Of a stretch of DNA of 64,000 nt, positions 55,263-63,264 are shown piece after piece. The notes beneath the pieces were generated by a model that was not told the origin of the DNA, did no database searches, and saw only the letters and a program-made list of their open reading frames with translations. Within the stretch, counting starts at the first letter, position 1; each line of letters starts with the position of its first letter. Source of the DNA: Streptomyces aidingensis (GTDB lineage Bacteria > Actinomycetota > Actinomycetes > Streptomycetales > Streptomycetaceae); NCBI RefSeq assembly GCF_900112355.1, contig NZ_FOLM01000008.1, positions 62,001-126,000 of the forward strand, written 5' to 3'. A program made the position numbers and the translations under genes.

Positions 55263-55676
55263 ATGACCACCCCGCCGCCCTCGCAGAGTGCGTACGGAGC
55301 CCATGATCCCGGCCCGTACGACGACGAGGGGGAGCAGCCGCTGGTCCGCCCGTACGCCATGACGGGCGGCCGGACCAGGCCGCGCTACCAGCTGGCGATC
55401 GAGGCGCTGGTGTCCACCAGTGTCGAACCCATGCAGTTGCAGGGGCTGCTGCCGGAGCATCAGCGGATCTGCCAGCTCTGCCTGCCCGAGGTGAAATCGG
55501 TCGCGGAGATCTCCGCGCTGCTGGCGATGCCGCTCGGGGTGGCCCGGATCCTGGTGGCGGACCTCGCCGAGGCGGGACTGGTCGCCATCCATCAGCCTGG
55601 ACATGGCAGCGACCCGAACGGCCAGCCGGACGTGACGCTGCTGGAGAGGGTGCTCAGTGGACTTCGCAAGCTCTAG
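55263..55676 (+). CDS. cvnC: Conservon protein CvnC (DUF742)
   Basis: A 137-residue DUF742 protein. RPYAMTGGRTRP is the family signature, and the middle (LPEHQRICQLCLPEVKSVAEISALLAMPLGVARILVADL) forms a winged-helix-like region. Its role in conservons is structural or regulatory between CvnB and CvnD. GGAGGAGCT is an excellent ribosome site. It overlaps cvnD by 20 bp. Confidence 0.95.
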   Translation: MTTPPPSQSAYGAHDPGPYDDEGEQPLVRPYAMTGGRTRPRYQLAIEALVSTSVEPMQLQGLLPEHQRICQLCLPEVKSVAEISALLAMPLGVARILVADLAEAGLVAIHQPGHGSDPNGQPDVTLLERVLSGLRKL

Positions 55677-56328
55677 CCAGGCCGGCGGCGGGTTCCCGGC
55701 GGCCGGGACGAACGGTTCGGCCCTGCCGGACGCCGCCGCATACGCCGCCTCCTCCGGCGCCCCGGCCGCCGTGCCCGGTTCGTCGACCACGTCCGCGAAG
55801 ATTGTGATCGCGGGCGGGTTCGGCGTGGGCAAGACCACGTTTGTGGGCGCTGTGTCGGAGATCAATCCGCTGCGTACCGAGGCCGTGATGACGTCCGCCT
55901 CGGCCGGGATCGACGATCTGACCCACACGGCGGGCAAGACCACCACCACGGTGGCGATGGACTTCGGCCGGATCACGCTGGACCAGGATCTGATTCTGTA
56001 CCTGTTCGGTACGCCCGGTCAGGACCGGTTCTGGTTCATGTGGGACGATCTGGTCCGCGGTGCCATCGGCGCGGTGGTGCTGGTGGACACCCGCAGGCTG
56101 GCGGACTGCTTCCCGGCGGTGGACTACTTCGAGAACAGCGGGCTGCCCTTCGTGGTGGCGCTGAACGGCTTCGACGGCCACCAGCCGTACTCGCCGGACG
56201 AGGTCCGCGAGGCGCTCCAGCTCGGCCAGGACACGCCGATCATCATCACCGACGCGCGGCACCGCGCGGAGGCCAAGTCCACCCTGATCACCCTGGTCGA
56301 GCACGCGCTGATGGCCCGGCTGCGCTGA
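55657..56328 (+). CDS. cvnD: Conservon small GTPase CvnD
   Basis: A 223-residue Ras-like GTP-binding protein. G1 is GGFGVGKTT, and the G3 region reads LFGTPGQDRF. The expected NKxD is changed to NGFDG, a normal deviation in CvnD/MglA-like proteins. The first 45 residues form a flexible Ala/Gly/Ser tail. The GTG start lies inside the 3' end of cvnC, showing tight coupling. It completes the set sensor-roadblock-DUF742-GTPase, a membrane signalling complex involved in development in Streptomyces. Confidence 0.95.
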   Translation: MDFASSSQAGGGFPAAGTNGSALPDAAAYAASSGAPAAVPGSSTTSAKIVIAGGFGVGKTTFVGAVSEINPLRTEAVMTSASAGIDDLTHTAGKTTTTVAMDFGRITLDQDLILYLFGTPGQDRFWFMWDDLVRGAIGAVVLVDTRRLADCFPAVDYFENSGLPFVVALNGFDGHQPYSPDEVREALQLGQDTPIIITDARHRAEAKSTLITLVEHALMARLR

Positions 56329-56377
56329 CGCGCCGCCGCCCGCCCGGCCCGCCGCCGGGCCGGGCCGCACGCCTTTC

Positions 56378-56406
56378 CCTGCCCGCCGGAGCTGCCGGCG
56401 GGCAGG
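56378..56406 (+). terminator. Hairpin terminator after cvnD
   Basis: Stem CCTGCCCGCCGG (56378-56389) with CCGGCGGGCAGG (56395-56406) and a 5-nt loop. Confidence 0.8.
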
Positions 56407-56486
56407 CGCCGTCCGGCTCCCCGGCGGCGACCGTTACGCTGAGACATCAGCCACACCAGTCACAGCGAAGAAGGGCAGCACACCCG

Positions 56487-57308
56487 GTGCGCATCGCCAG
56501 ATTCTCCATCGACGGCACCGTCGGCTTCGGCGTGGTGGTCCCCGCCCCCGAAGGGGAGCCCGGCGGGGCCGCCGCCGGGGCTGTCTCCCGGCCGACCGCA
56601 GGTCTGGCCCTGGACATCATCAAGGGCCATCCCTTCGGGGACTTCGACCGGTCGGGCAAGCTGGTGCCGATGGACCAGGTGCGGCTGCTGCCGCCGGTCC
56701 TGCCCAGCAAGGTGGTGGCCGTCGGCCGCAACTACGCCGAGCACGCGCGGGAGCTGGGCCATGAGGTCCCGCAGGTGCCGGTGGTGTTCTTCAAGCCGTC
56801 CACCTCGGTGATCGGCCCGGGGGACGAGATCGTCTACCCGGGTTTCTCCACCGAGGTGCACCACGAGGCCGAACTGGCCGTGGTCATCGGCCGGCTGTGC
56901 AAGGACGTGCCGCGGGAGCGGGCGGCGGAGGTGATCCTCGGCTACACCTGCGCCAATGACATCACCGCGCGGGACATCCAGCGCTCCGAGGACCAGTGGG
57001 CGCGGGCCAAGGGCTTCGACTCCTCCTGCCCGCTGGGCCCCTGGGTGGAGACGGAGCTGGATCCATCCGATCTGGCGATGATCTGCACGGTCAATGGCGA
57101 GCAGCGCCAGCTCGGCCGCACCAGCGAGATGGTCCGGGATGTCGCCGATCTCATCGTGCACATCACCGCGGCCATGACCCTGCTGCCGGGGGACGTCATC
57201 CTCACCGGCACCCCCGCGGGCGTGGGCCCGCTCCATGTCGGCGACGAGGTCGCCGTCAGCATCGAAGGCATCGGCACACTCACCAACAAGGTGGCCACGC
57301 GTGACTAG
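56487..57308 (+). CDS. Fumarylacetoacetate hydrolase family protein
   Basis: A 273-residue FAH-fold protein. The metal site is visible in HHEAELAVVIG (two Glu) and NDITARDIQ (Asp), and the C-terminal GDVILTGTPAGVG is the family signature. Actual substrates in this family range from acylpyruvates to 2-oxo-hept-diene-dioate; oxaloacetate decarboxylation is another option. GTG 56487 is preceded by GAAGAAGGG at long spacing. It overlaps gltX by 8 bp, so the two are translationally coupled, an order that is widespread in actinobacteria. Confidence 0.93.
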   Translation: MRIARFSIDGTVGFGVVVPAPEGEPGGAAAGAVSRPTAGLALDIIKGHPFGDFDRSGKLVPMDQVRLLPPVLPSKVVAVGRNYAEHARELGHEVPQVPVVFFKPSTSVIGPGDEIVYPGFSTEVHHEAELAVVIGRLCKDVPRERAAEVILGYTCANDITARDIQRSEDQWARAKGFDSSCPLGPWVETELDPSDLAMICTVNGEQRQLGRTSEMVRDVADLIVHITAAMTLLPGDVILTGTPAGVGPLHVGDEVAVSIEGIGTLTNKVATRD

Positions 57309-58809
57309 CCCCTCCGCCCCCTCCGCCGCGTCCCCGGCCCGCCCGGTGCGGGTCCGGTTCTGCCCCTCGCCGACCGGCAACCCGCATGTCGGACTCGTCC
57401 GCACCGCCCTGTTCAACTGGGCCTTCGCCCGGCATCACGGCGGCACCCTGGTCTTCCGGATCGAGGACACCGACGCCGCCCGGGACTCCGAGGAGTCCTA
57501 CCTCCAGCTGCTGGACTCACTGCGCTGGCTCGGCCTGGACTGGGACGAGGGCCCCGGGATCGGCGGGCCGCACGCGCCCTACCGCCAGTCCGAGCGGATG
57601 GACATCTACCGGAACGTGGCCGCCCGGCTGCTGGACGCCGGATACGCCTACCACTGCTACTGCACCCAGGAGGAGCTGGACCGCCGCCGCGAACTGGCCC
57701 GCGCCGCCGGCCGCCCGTCCGGCTACGACGGCCGCTGCCGCTCCCTCACCGAGGAGGAGATCGCCGGCTTCCTGGCCGAGGGCCGCCGGCCGGTGGTGCG
57801 GTTCCGGATGCCCGACGAGCCCATCACCTTCACCGACCTGGTGCGCGGCGAGCTGACCTTCACCCCGGAGAACGTCACCGACTACGGCATCGTCCGGGCC
57901 GGCGGCGCCCCGCTCTACACCCTGGTCAACCCGGTGGACGACGCGCTGATGAACATCACGCATGTGCTGCGCGGCGAGGACCTGCTCTCCTCCACCCCCC
58001 GGCAGATCGCCCTCTACCGTGCGCTGTCCGACATCGGCGTGGGCCCCGGCTTCCTCCCCGAGTTCGGCCATCTGCCCTATGTGATGGGGGAGGGCAACAA
58101 GAAGCTCTCCAAGCGCGAGCCGGAGTCCTCGCTCAACATCTACCGGGAGCGCGGCTTCCTGCCCGAGGGCCTGCTCAACTACCTGGCGCTGCTGGGCTGG
58201 TCGATCGCCGAGGACCGCGACATCTTCACCATGGCGGAGATGACGGCCGCCTTCGACATCCACGCGGTCAACGCCAACCCGGCCCGCTTCGACCTCAAGA
58301 AGTGCGAGGCCATCAACGCCACCCACATCCGGGACCTGCCGGTGGAGAGCTTCATCGAGCGCTGCGGCCCCTGGCTGGCCGCCCCGCACGCCCCCTGGAA
58401 GCCGGAGGCCTACGACCCGGCGGCGTTCGCCGCCCTGGCCCCGCTGGCCCAGACCCGGGTCACCGTGCTCTCCGACATCACCGACAACGTGGACTTCCTC
58501 TTCCTGGACGAGCCCGTCTTCCACGAGCCGTCCTGGCACAAGGCCATGAAGCCCGGCGCGGCGGAGCTGCTGCGCACCGCGCGGGCCCGGCTGCTGGCCG
58601 CCGACTGGAACGCCGAGGCCCTCAAGGCGGCGGTGCTGGCGGCCGGCGAGGAACACGGCCTGAAGCTGGGCAAGGCCCAGGCCCCGGTGCGGGTGGCGGT
58701 CACCGGCCGCACCGTCGGCCTGCCCCTCTTCGAGTCCCTCGAAGTCCTCGGCCGGGAGCGCACCATCGCCCGCATCGAGGCCGCCCTGGCCCGCCTGACC
58801 GCGGCCTGA
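57301..58809 (+). CDS. gltX: Glutamyl-tRNA synthetase
   Basis: Charges tRNA-Glu, and in organisms with gatCAB also tRNA-Gln, with glutamate. The 502-residue class I synthetase has the HIGH-type motif as PTGNPHVGLVRT and the KMSKS-type motif as NKKLSKREPE. The anticodon-binding C-terminal domain ends LPLFESLEVLGRERT. GTG 57301 lies inside the end of the FAH gene. Its tRNAs are encoded 2.4 kb downstream (one Gln, two Glu), and the amidotransferase genes gatCAB lie to the left in this window. Confidence 0.97.
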   Translation: MTSPSAPSAASPARPVRVRFCPSPTGNPHVGLVRTALFNWAFARHHGGTLVFRIEDTDAARDSEESYLQLLDSLRWLGLDWDEGPGIGGPHAPYRQSERMDIYRNVAARLLDAGYAYHCYCTQEELDRRRELARAAGRPSGYDGRCRSLTEEEIAGFLAEGRRPVVRFRMPDEPITFTDLVRGELTFTPENVTDYGIVRAGGAPLYTLVNPVDDALMNITHVLRGEDLLSSTPRQIALYRALSDIGVGPGFLPEFGHLPYVMGEGNKKLSKREPESSLNIYRERGFLPEGLLNYLALLGWSIAEDRDIFTMAEMTAAFDIHAVNANPARFDLKKCEAINATHIRDLPVESFIERCGPWLAAPHAPWKPEAYDPAAFAALAPLAQTRVTVLSDITDNVDFLFLDEPVFHEPSWHKAMKPGAAELLRTARARLLAADWNAEALKAAVLAAGEEHGLKLGKAQAPVRVAVTGRTVGLPLFESLEVLGRERTIARIEAALARLTAA

Positions 58810-58826
58810 CCGGACCTGACCGCCCG

Positions 58827-58856
58827 CCCCCCCGCCCCCGGCCGCCGGGGCGGGGG
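58827..58856. terminator. GC hairpin between gltX and the LLM gene
   Basis: A C-run/G-run hairpin (CCCCCGCCCC against GGGGCGGGGG with one bulged C) between two convergent genes. Confidence 0.6.
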
Positions 58857-58857
58857 T

Positions 58858-59763
58858 TCACCGCGTGGTGCGCCGGATGCGCTCCTGGGCGACCGCCCGG
58901 CGCACCGCCGGGACCACCTCGGCGGCGAAGCGGTGGGTCTGCCGCACCGGATCGTCCGCCGGGCCGAAGACGAAGCCGTCCATGCCGTGCACCAGCGCCA
59001 GTTCCGTCAGCTCGGCCACCCACTGCTCGGCCGGCCCGCGCAGAAAGCCCTCCGAGGGCCCGTCGGTGATGATGCCGAAGACGTTGTAGAGGCGGCGCAC
59101 CGCGCCCGGCTCGCGTCCCGCGCCGGCAGCCGCCTCGTCGATCCGGGCGTTCAGCTCGGGCAGCTTCTCCGGCGGCGCCCACGGGCTGGACGGCAGCCAG
59201 CCGTCCGCCACCCGGCCGCACAGCGCCAGCGTCCGCGGGCCGCCCACGCCCAGCCAGACGGGGATCGGATGGGCCGGCCTGGGCCCCGGCTTCACCCCGG
59301 CCAGCCGGTAGTGCTTCCCCTCGTAGCGCACCGAGCGCTCGTCGGACCACATCAGCCGGAGCACCTCGACGGCCTCGCGCAGCGCCCCGTACGCCTCGCC
59401 GGGGGAGCGCCTGCTCCCGCCCATGGCCGCCACGGCCTCCCAGAACGAGCCCGCCCCCAGCCCGAGCTCGAACCGGCCGCCGGACAGCAGATCCAGACTG
59501 GCCGCCGTCTTGGCCATCACCGCCGGGGCGCGCAGCGGCAGGTTCGCCACATCCGGGAACACCCGCACCCGCTGCGTCCCGGCCAGCACCGCGCCCATCA
59601 GCGCCCAGGTGTCCAGGTGGCGCCGCTGGTAGGGGTGGTCCTGGATGCCGACCAGCTCCAGCCCTTCCCGGTCCGCGATCTGCGCCATCGACAGCGCCTC
59701 GGGCAGCTTCTCCGCCGAGGGCTCCGGAAACACCCCGAATTCGACCTCACGCCCGTAGTCCAT
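58858..59763 (-). CDS. LLM-class flavin-dependent oxidoreductase
   Basis: A 301-residue luciferase-like monooxygenase domain protein, probably F420- or FMN-dependent. Typical segments are FELGLGAGSFWEAVAAMGG, VKPGPRPAHPIPVWLGVGGPRTL and the early GIQDHPYQRRHLDTW. The substrate is unknown. A leaderless-type TAGGGT (59770-59775) lies 6 nt before the ATG. It ends convergently with gltX. Confidence 0.9.
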   Translation of the reverse strand: MDYGREVEFGVFPEPSAEKLPEALSMAQIADREGLELVGIQDHPYQRRHLDTWALMGAVLAGTQRVRVFPDVANLPLRAPAVMAKTAASLDLLSGGRFELGLGAGSFWEAVAAMGGSRRSPGEAYGALREAVEVLRLMWSDERSVRYEGKHYRLAGVKPGPRPAHPIPVWLGVGGPRTLALCGRVADGWLPSSPWAPPEKLPELNARIDEAAAGAGREPGAVRRLYNVFGIITDGPSEGFLRGPAEQWVAELTELALVHGMDGFVFGPADDPVRQTHRFAAEVVPAVRRAVAQERIRRTTR

Positions 59764-59769
59764 GCCCCC

Positions 59770-59775
59770 ACCCTA
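59770..59775 (-). promoter_or_regulatory. Candidate leaderless -10 (TAGGGT) for the LLM gene
   Basis: On the minus strand, TAGGGT, six bases, then ATG at 59763. No ribosome site is seen. Confidence 0.6.
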
Positions 59776-59855
59776 GGCACCCCCGCCCCGTTCCACCCCG
59801 CACCACACGGCCCCCGCGGTGCAGCGCGACGGGCCCGCGTCGCCGGGCCGTCCGG

Positions 59856-60353
59856 TCAGAGGATCTTGTGCATGATGTGGAGGGCGATGTAGCCCCGGGC
59901 GGGGTGGCGGAAGCCGCCGGGGAGGGTGCCGGTGATCTCGAAGCCCAGCGAGCGGTAGAGCCGGATCGCGTGGACATTGGTCTCGGCCACCGCGTTGAAC
60001 TGCATGATCCGGTAGCCCTCCGCACGTGCCCAGTCCAGGGAGTACTCGCACAGCGCCCGCCCGATGCCCTGCCCGGCGTGCGCCGGGTCCACCATGTAGC
60101 CGGCGTTGGCGACATGCGAGCCCGGGCCCTGGTGGTTGCGGTTCATCCGGGCCGTGCCGATGACCGTGCCCGCCTCGTCCAGAACCACCACGGTCCGGTA
60201 CGGCGCGGGCTGCATCCAGCAGGCGCGGGCATCGGCCTCGGCCATGTCCGGCGGATAGGTGTAGGTGTCCCCGGCCGCGACGATCTTGCGGAAGACCGGC
60301 CAGATCGCGGGCCAGTCCTCGGCGGTGGCTTCCCTGATGTGCATGGTGTCCAT
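59856..60353 (-). CDS. GNAT-family N-acetyltransferase
   Basis: A 165-residue GNAT protein. The acetyl-CoA loop is visible as HAGQGIGRALCEY (Q/RxxGxG/A), preceded by ANAGYMVDP and followed by NAVAETNVHAIRLYRSLGFE, a typical C-terminal half. The early DWPAIWPVFRKIVAAGDTYTYP resembles the phosphinothricin-acetyltransferase-like and RimI-like groups. The substrate is unknown. An alternative start at 60344 (MHIREAT) fits the family equally well. It lies 34 bp after the hexapeptide-repeat gene, so the two may share a transcript. Confidence 0.92.
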   Translation of the reverse strand: MDTMHIREATAEDWPAIWPVFRKIVAAGDTYTYPPDMAEADARACWMQPAPYRTVVVLDEAGTVIGTARMNRNHQGPGSHVANAGYMVDPAHAGQGIGRALCEYSLDWARAEGYRIMQFNAVAETNVHAIRLYRSLGFEITGTLPGGFRHPARGYIALHIMHKIL

Positions 60354-60387
60354 GATGCGCGAGCCGTCCGGGGCCGGCCGGGCGGGG

Positions 60388-61020
60388 TCAGGCGGCCGGA
60401 GGCTCCGGGGCGTCCCGGTCCCAATCCCGGTCCAGGATGCGGTCGTCGCGGTGGGCGCCGTAGTACTCGGACTGGCCGGCCATGACGGTGCGCATCGGAA
60501 TGTCCCGGGGGAGGCCGTAGACCGTGCCGGGGAAGTCGAGTTCGCGCTGCACCTGCCACAGCTCCTCGTGCTGGTCCGGCGAGAACAGCCGGGCCGGGTC
60601 GCCCGCCGCGATCCAGCCGATGGGCACCACGGCGCCGGCCGCCAGCCGGGAGTTCACCTGGAGGACGCTGTTGACCCGCAGTTCGGAGCGGGTGCCGGCG
60701 GTGGCGCCGGGAAAGACCGAGACGCCGGTGGCGACGAATGCCTCGTTCTCCACGGTGGCGCCGTTGACATGCGCGTGCGGGCCGACGAGCACCGCGTCAC
60801 CGATCACCGCCGGATGCCGGGCGCGCCCGCGGACCAGGGCGTTCTCCATGATCACCACATCCGAACCGGTGGTCACCTCGCCGTCCTCGGCGGTCAGCAC
60901 GGCGCCGTGCAGCACCCGGGCCCGCTCACCCAGTGTGACCGCGCCGCAGAGCACGGCCGTGGGCGCCACATAGGCGGACTCCGGCACGACGGGTTTTCGC
61001 CCGCGGTGTTCGATCAACAT
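60388..61020 (-). CDS. Left-handed beta-helix (gamma-carbonic-anhydrase-like) protein
   Basis: A 210-residue protein with hexapeptide repeats from about residue 18 to 140 (AYVAPTAVLCGAVTLGERARVL and so on), then a helical tail. It resembles gamma-class carbonic anhydrases and related acyltransferases. By eye, the three zinc-binding His positions of the true anhydrases read Arg, Pro and Asn here (ENALVRGR; VGPHAHVNG), so carbonic anhydrase activity is doubtful. A leaderless-type TAGTCT lies 7 nt before the ATG. The acidic C-terminus (RDWDRDAPEPP) is unlike the fold. Confidence 0.85.
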   Translation of the reverse strand: MLIEHRGRKPVVPESAYVAPTAVLCGAVTLGERARVLHGAVLTAEDGEVTTGSDVVIMENALVRGRARHPAVIGDAVLVGPHAHVNGATVENEAFVATGVSVFPGATAGTRSELRVNSVLQVNSRLAAGAVVPIGWIAAGDPARLFSPDQHEELWQVQRELDFPGTVYGLPRDIPMRTVMAGQSEYYGAHRDDRILDRDWDRDAPEPPAA

Positions 61021-61027
61021 GCTTTCG

Positions 61028-61033
61028 AGACTA
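61028..61033 (-). promoter_or_regulatory. Candidate leaderless -10 (TAGTCT)
   Basis: On the minus strand, TAGTCT, seven bases, then ATG at 61020. Confidence 0.5.
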
Positions 61034-61209
61034 AGCGCTGAACGCGGACGGGCACCCGATGAGCGCGGTGCGGGCGGGAAATCTCGTTTTGGAGCACGGC
61101 CCGCGATCGGGTAATGTTCTTCCCGTCGCCGAACGGAGCGGGGCTGTGGATCCCGGCCCCCGGAGGCGGACGCCGAGCGAAATCCCCAGGTCAGGGGGTT
61201 GAGTTCCGG

Positions 61210-61281
61210 TGGGCTATGGTGTAATTGGCAGCACGACTGATTCTGGCTCAGTTAGTCTAGGTTCGAGTCCTGGTAGCCCAG
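61210..61281 (+). tRNA. tRNA-Gln (CTG)
   Basis: A 72-nt cloverleaf: acceptor TGGGCTA with TAGCCCA, anticodon stem ACTGA/TCAGT and loop TTCTGGC giving anticodon CTG, and T arm with GGTTCGAGTCC. The terminal CCA is not encoded. Confidence 0.95.
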
Positions 61282-61309
61282 CGTGATCTCCTCTTGGTGA
61301 GAGATCAAA

Positions 61310-61382
61310 GCCCCCGTTGTGTAGCGGCCTAGCACGCTGCCCTCTCAAGGCAGTAGCGCCGGTTCGAATCCGGTCGGGGGTA
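61310..61382 (+). tRNA. tRNA-Glu (CTC), copy 1
   Basis: A 73-nt cloverleaf: acceptor GCCCCCG with CGGGGGT, anticodon stem CTGCC/GGCAG, loop CTCTCAA with anticodon CTC, and T arm CCGGTTCGAATCCGG. Confidence 0.97.
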
Positions 61383-61407
61383 CGTGACCCACAGTGGTCA
61401 TGCTGGA

Positions 61408-61480
61408 GCCCCCGTTGTGTAGCGGCCTAGCACGCCGCCCTCTCAAGGCGGTAGCGCCGGTTCGAATCCGGTCGGGGGTA
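61408..61480 (+). tRNA. tRNA-Glu (CTC), copy 2
   Basis: Identical to copy 1 except for one base pair of the anticodon stem (CCGCC/GGCGG instead of CTGCC/GGCAG), a compensated change that keeps the fold. The spacer between the copies is 25 bp. Confidence 0.97.
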
Positions 61481-61492
61481 CGCGGCAAGAGA

Positions 61493-61526
61493 AAGGGCCC
61501 CGCGCCGTCCATGGCGCGGGGCCCTT
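61493..61526 (+). terminator. Hairpin terminator after the tRNA cluster
   Basis: A perfect 14-bp stem (AAGGGCCCCGCGCC, 61493-61506, with 61513-61526), a 6-nt loop, then GTTGTCGT. Confidence 0.88.
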
Positions 61527-61578
61527 GTTGTCGTGCCTGTCGCGCCCCCTCTTGCCGTGCCGCCTCCGGCCCGCCGGA

Positions 61579-62067
61579 TCAGCGCCGCAGGGCGAGCCGC
61601 TGCGCGGCACGCTCGCCGCGCCGGCCCACCGGGACGGTGCCGGTGGCCGCTCCCAGCCCGAACGGCGGCATGTTCACATAGACGGACTCGTAGGCCCCGG
61701 CCGGCACCACATAGGTCTCGTGCCAGAAGCCGACCCGGTCCCGGCCCGCCCGGACCGCCCGGTTGAACGCCGACCAGGCCGGGCGGTGCTCCTTGTCCGG
61801 GGCGGAGGCGTAGGCCAGCAGCTTCTCGTGCGAGGACCAGTACTGCACCACGTAGAAGACGCGCGGGCCGCCGGACAGCAGGCGGAAGCCGAGCAGCCCG
61901 CTGTCCGGGTCCCCGGACAGCTCCCGCAGCATCCGGGGCATGGCCCGGAAGACCGGCAGCCAGGTGCGCAGCCGCCAGAAGCTGTTGATCCGCATGCCGA
62001 TCAGAAAGACGGTGACGGTGTCCTCGGCCCCGGCCGTCATGCGGCCCTTGATGACCTTGCTGCTCAT
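61579..62067 (-). CDS. Monooxygenase-like protein (DUF4188 type)
   Basis: A 162-residue protein with a ferredoxin-like antibiotic-monooxygenase fold as annotated for DUF4188 proteins. It starts MSSKVIKGRMTAGAEDTVTVFLIGMRIN and contains RVFYVVQYWSSHEKLLAYA and VGFWHETYVVPAG. Function is unproven. GGGGG precedes the ATG at 6 nt. It is transcribed away from a MerR regulator through a 111-bp spacer with two copies of one operator, so it is very likely controlled by that MerR protein. Confidence 0.85.
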   Translation of the reverse strand: MSSKVIKGRMTAGAEDTVTVFLIGMRINSFWRLRTWLPVFRAMPRMLRELSGDPDSGLLGFRLLSGGPRVFYVVQYWSSHEKLLAYASAPDKEHRPAWSAFNRAVRAGRDRVGFWHETYVVPAGAYESVYVNMPPFGLGAATGTVPVGRRGERAAQRLALRR

Positions 62068-62088
62068 GGCAACCCCCTGGAAGGTGTG

Positions 62089-62105
62089 GGATAGTGCCGC
62101 TATCC
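62089..62105. promoter_or_regulatory. MerR operator, copy 1
   Basis: GGATAGTGCCGCTATCC: a 17-bp dyad with one mismatch to GGATAGTG-N-CACTATCC. It is the copy nearer to the monooxygenase start. Confidence 0.75.
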
Positions 62106-62111
62106 ATGATT

Positions 62112-62128
62112 GGATAGTGTCACTCTCC
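62112..62128. promoter_or_regulatory. MerR operator, copy 2
   Basis: GGATAGTGTCACTCTCC: the same 17-bp dyad with one mismatch, centred 23 bp from copy 1. It is nearer to the merR start. Confidence 0.75.
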
Positions 62129-62178
62129 AAGGAATTCCGCAAGCCGGGCCCGGGGGAGGCGAGGAAGGGGAGCACGGG

Positions 62179-62877
62179 ATGAGACTGGCGGAGCTGAGCA
62201 GACGCAGCGGCGTCTCCGCGGCAACCATCAAGTACTACCTGCGGGAAGGGCTGCTGCCGCCGGGGGAGCGGGTCACCGCCACCCAGGCCGAGTACGGCGC
62301 GGAGCATCTGCGCAGGCTGCGGCTGGTGCGGGCGCTGGTGCAGGTGGGCGGGGTGCCGGTGGCGCGGGCCCGCGAGGTGCTCCGCGCGGTGGACGACGCC
62401 GGGCAGGACCGGCACGGCCGGCTGGGCGCGGCGGTGTGGGCGCTGCCGCACGGCCCGGAGCCGGAGGAGGACGACCCGGTCACGGCCCTGGCCCGGGAGC
62501 GGGCGGCCGAACTGACGGCCCGGCTGGGCGGGAGCGGGCACGGGGAGGGCCAGGCGGAGGGCCCGCCGCACCGGATGCTGGTCTCCGCGCTGGCCGCCCT
62601 GCTGCGGCTGGGCTATCCCTGCGAGCTGGAGCAGTTGCTGCCGTACGGCGAACTGGCCGCCCGGCTGGCCGTGCACGACCTGGACGTGATCGAGCGGTAC
62701 GAACCGGGGAACGCCCAGGTGGAGGCGGCGGTCGCGCTCACCGTGCTGTACGAGCCGGTACTGCTGGCGCTGCGCCGGCTGGCCCACGCCGCCGAGTCGG
62801 AGCGCCGCTACGCGGCACCGGAGCGGCGCCCGCCCGCCGGTCCGGTCAGTCCCGCTGCCGGGGAAGCGGGCCGCTGA
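62179..62877 (+). CDS. MerR-family transcriptional regulator
   Basis: A 232-residue regulator. The N-terminal winged helix is MRLAELSRRSGVSAATIKYY, followed by LREGLLPPG and HLRRLRLVRALVQVGGVPVARAREVL, typical of MerR. The C-terminal 130 residues form an effector domain without recognised metal-binding Cys, so the inducer is probably an organic molecule. AGGAAGGGGAG precedes the ATG. Two near-identical dyads in the divergent spacer suggest autoregulation and control of the DUF4188 gene. Its 3' end overlaps the convergent SnoaL-like gene by 32 bp. Confidence 0.9.
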   Translation: MRLAELSRRSGVSAATIKYYLREGLLPPGERVTATQAEYGAEHLRRLRLVRALVQVGGVPVARAREVLRAVDDAGQDRHGRLGAAVWALPHGPEPEEDDPVTALARERAAELTARLGGSGHGEGQAEGPPHRMLVSALAALLRLGYPCELEQLLPYGELAARLAVHDLDVIERYEPGNAQVEAAVALTVLYEPVLLALRRLAHAAESERRYAAPERRPPAGPVSPAAGEAGR

Positions 62878-63223
62878 AGACCACCATGCTGTCGATGCGC
62901 GCGTCCCTGAGGTGCACCATGTCGGTGCCCTCCAGGACGGCCTCGCCGGAGGCGTCGTAATAGGCCCAGCCGTACCGGGCCCATTCGCCGGGGGCGTCCA
63001 CCGCCGTGGTGCGCACGATCCGGCCGGGCCCGCGCGGATGCCCGCGCAGCGAGTTCATGAATCCCTCGACCGACAGCAGCCCCTCGGTGCGGCCCAGCGG
63101 GCCCCAGAAGACCACGTCCGGGGTGAATGCCTGGAGCAGCAGGTCCGTCATGCGTTCGGAGGTGCGGGCGTTGAAGGCGGCGAGAAAGATGTCCACCGCT
63201 TCCTGGGCGGGATTCTCCGGCAT
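62846..63223 (-). CDS. SnoaL-like/nuclear transport factor 2-like protein
   Basis: A 125-residue protein of the SnoaL/NTF2 fold: VDIFLAAFNARTSERMTDLLLQAFTPDVVFWGPLG at the start and AVLEGTDMVHLRDARIDSMVVFSG at the end. Such proteins bind small hydrophobic ligands and may be isomerases or hydrolases; no catalytic site is clear. A leaderless-type TAGCGT lies 6 nt before the ATG. It overlaps the end of the MerR gene tail to tail. Confidence 0.85.
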   Translation of the reverse strand: MPENPAQEAVDIFLAAFNARTSERMTDLLLQAFTPDVVFWGPLGRTEGLLSVEGFMNSLRGHPRGPGRIVRTTAVDAPGEWARYGWAYYDASGEAVLEGTDMVHLRDARIDSMVVFSGPLPRQRD

Positions 63224-63229
63224 CCGTCC

Positions 63230-63235
63230 ACGCTA
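63230..63235 (-). promoter_or_regulatory. Candidate leaderless -10 (TAGCGT)
   Basis: On the minus strand, TAGCGT, six bases, then ATG at 63223. Confidence 0.55.
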
Positions 63236-63264
63236 GCAGGGCACCCCGCCCCCGGTCCCCGGTG

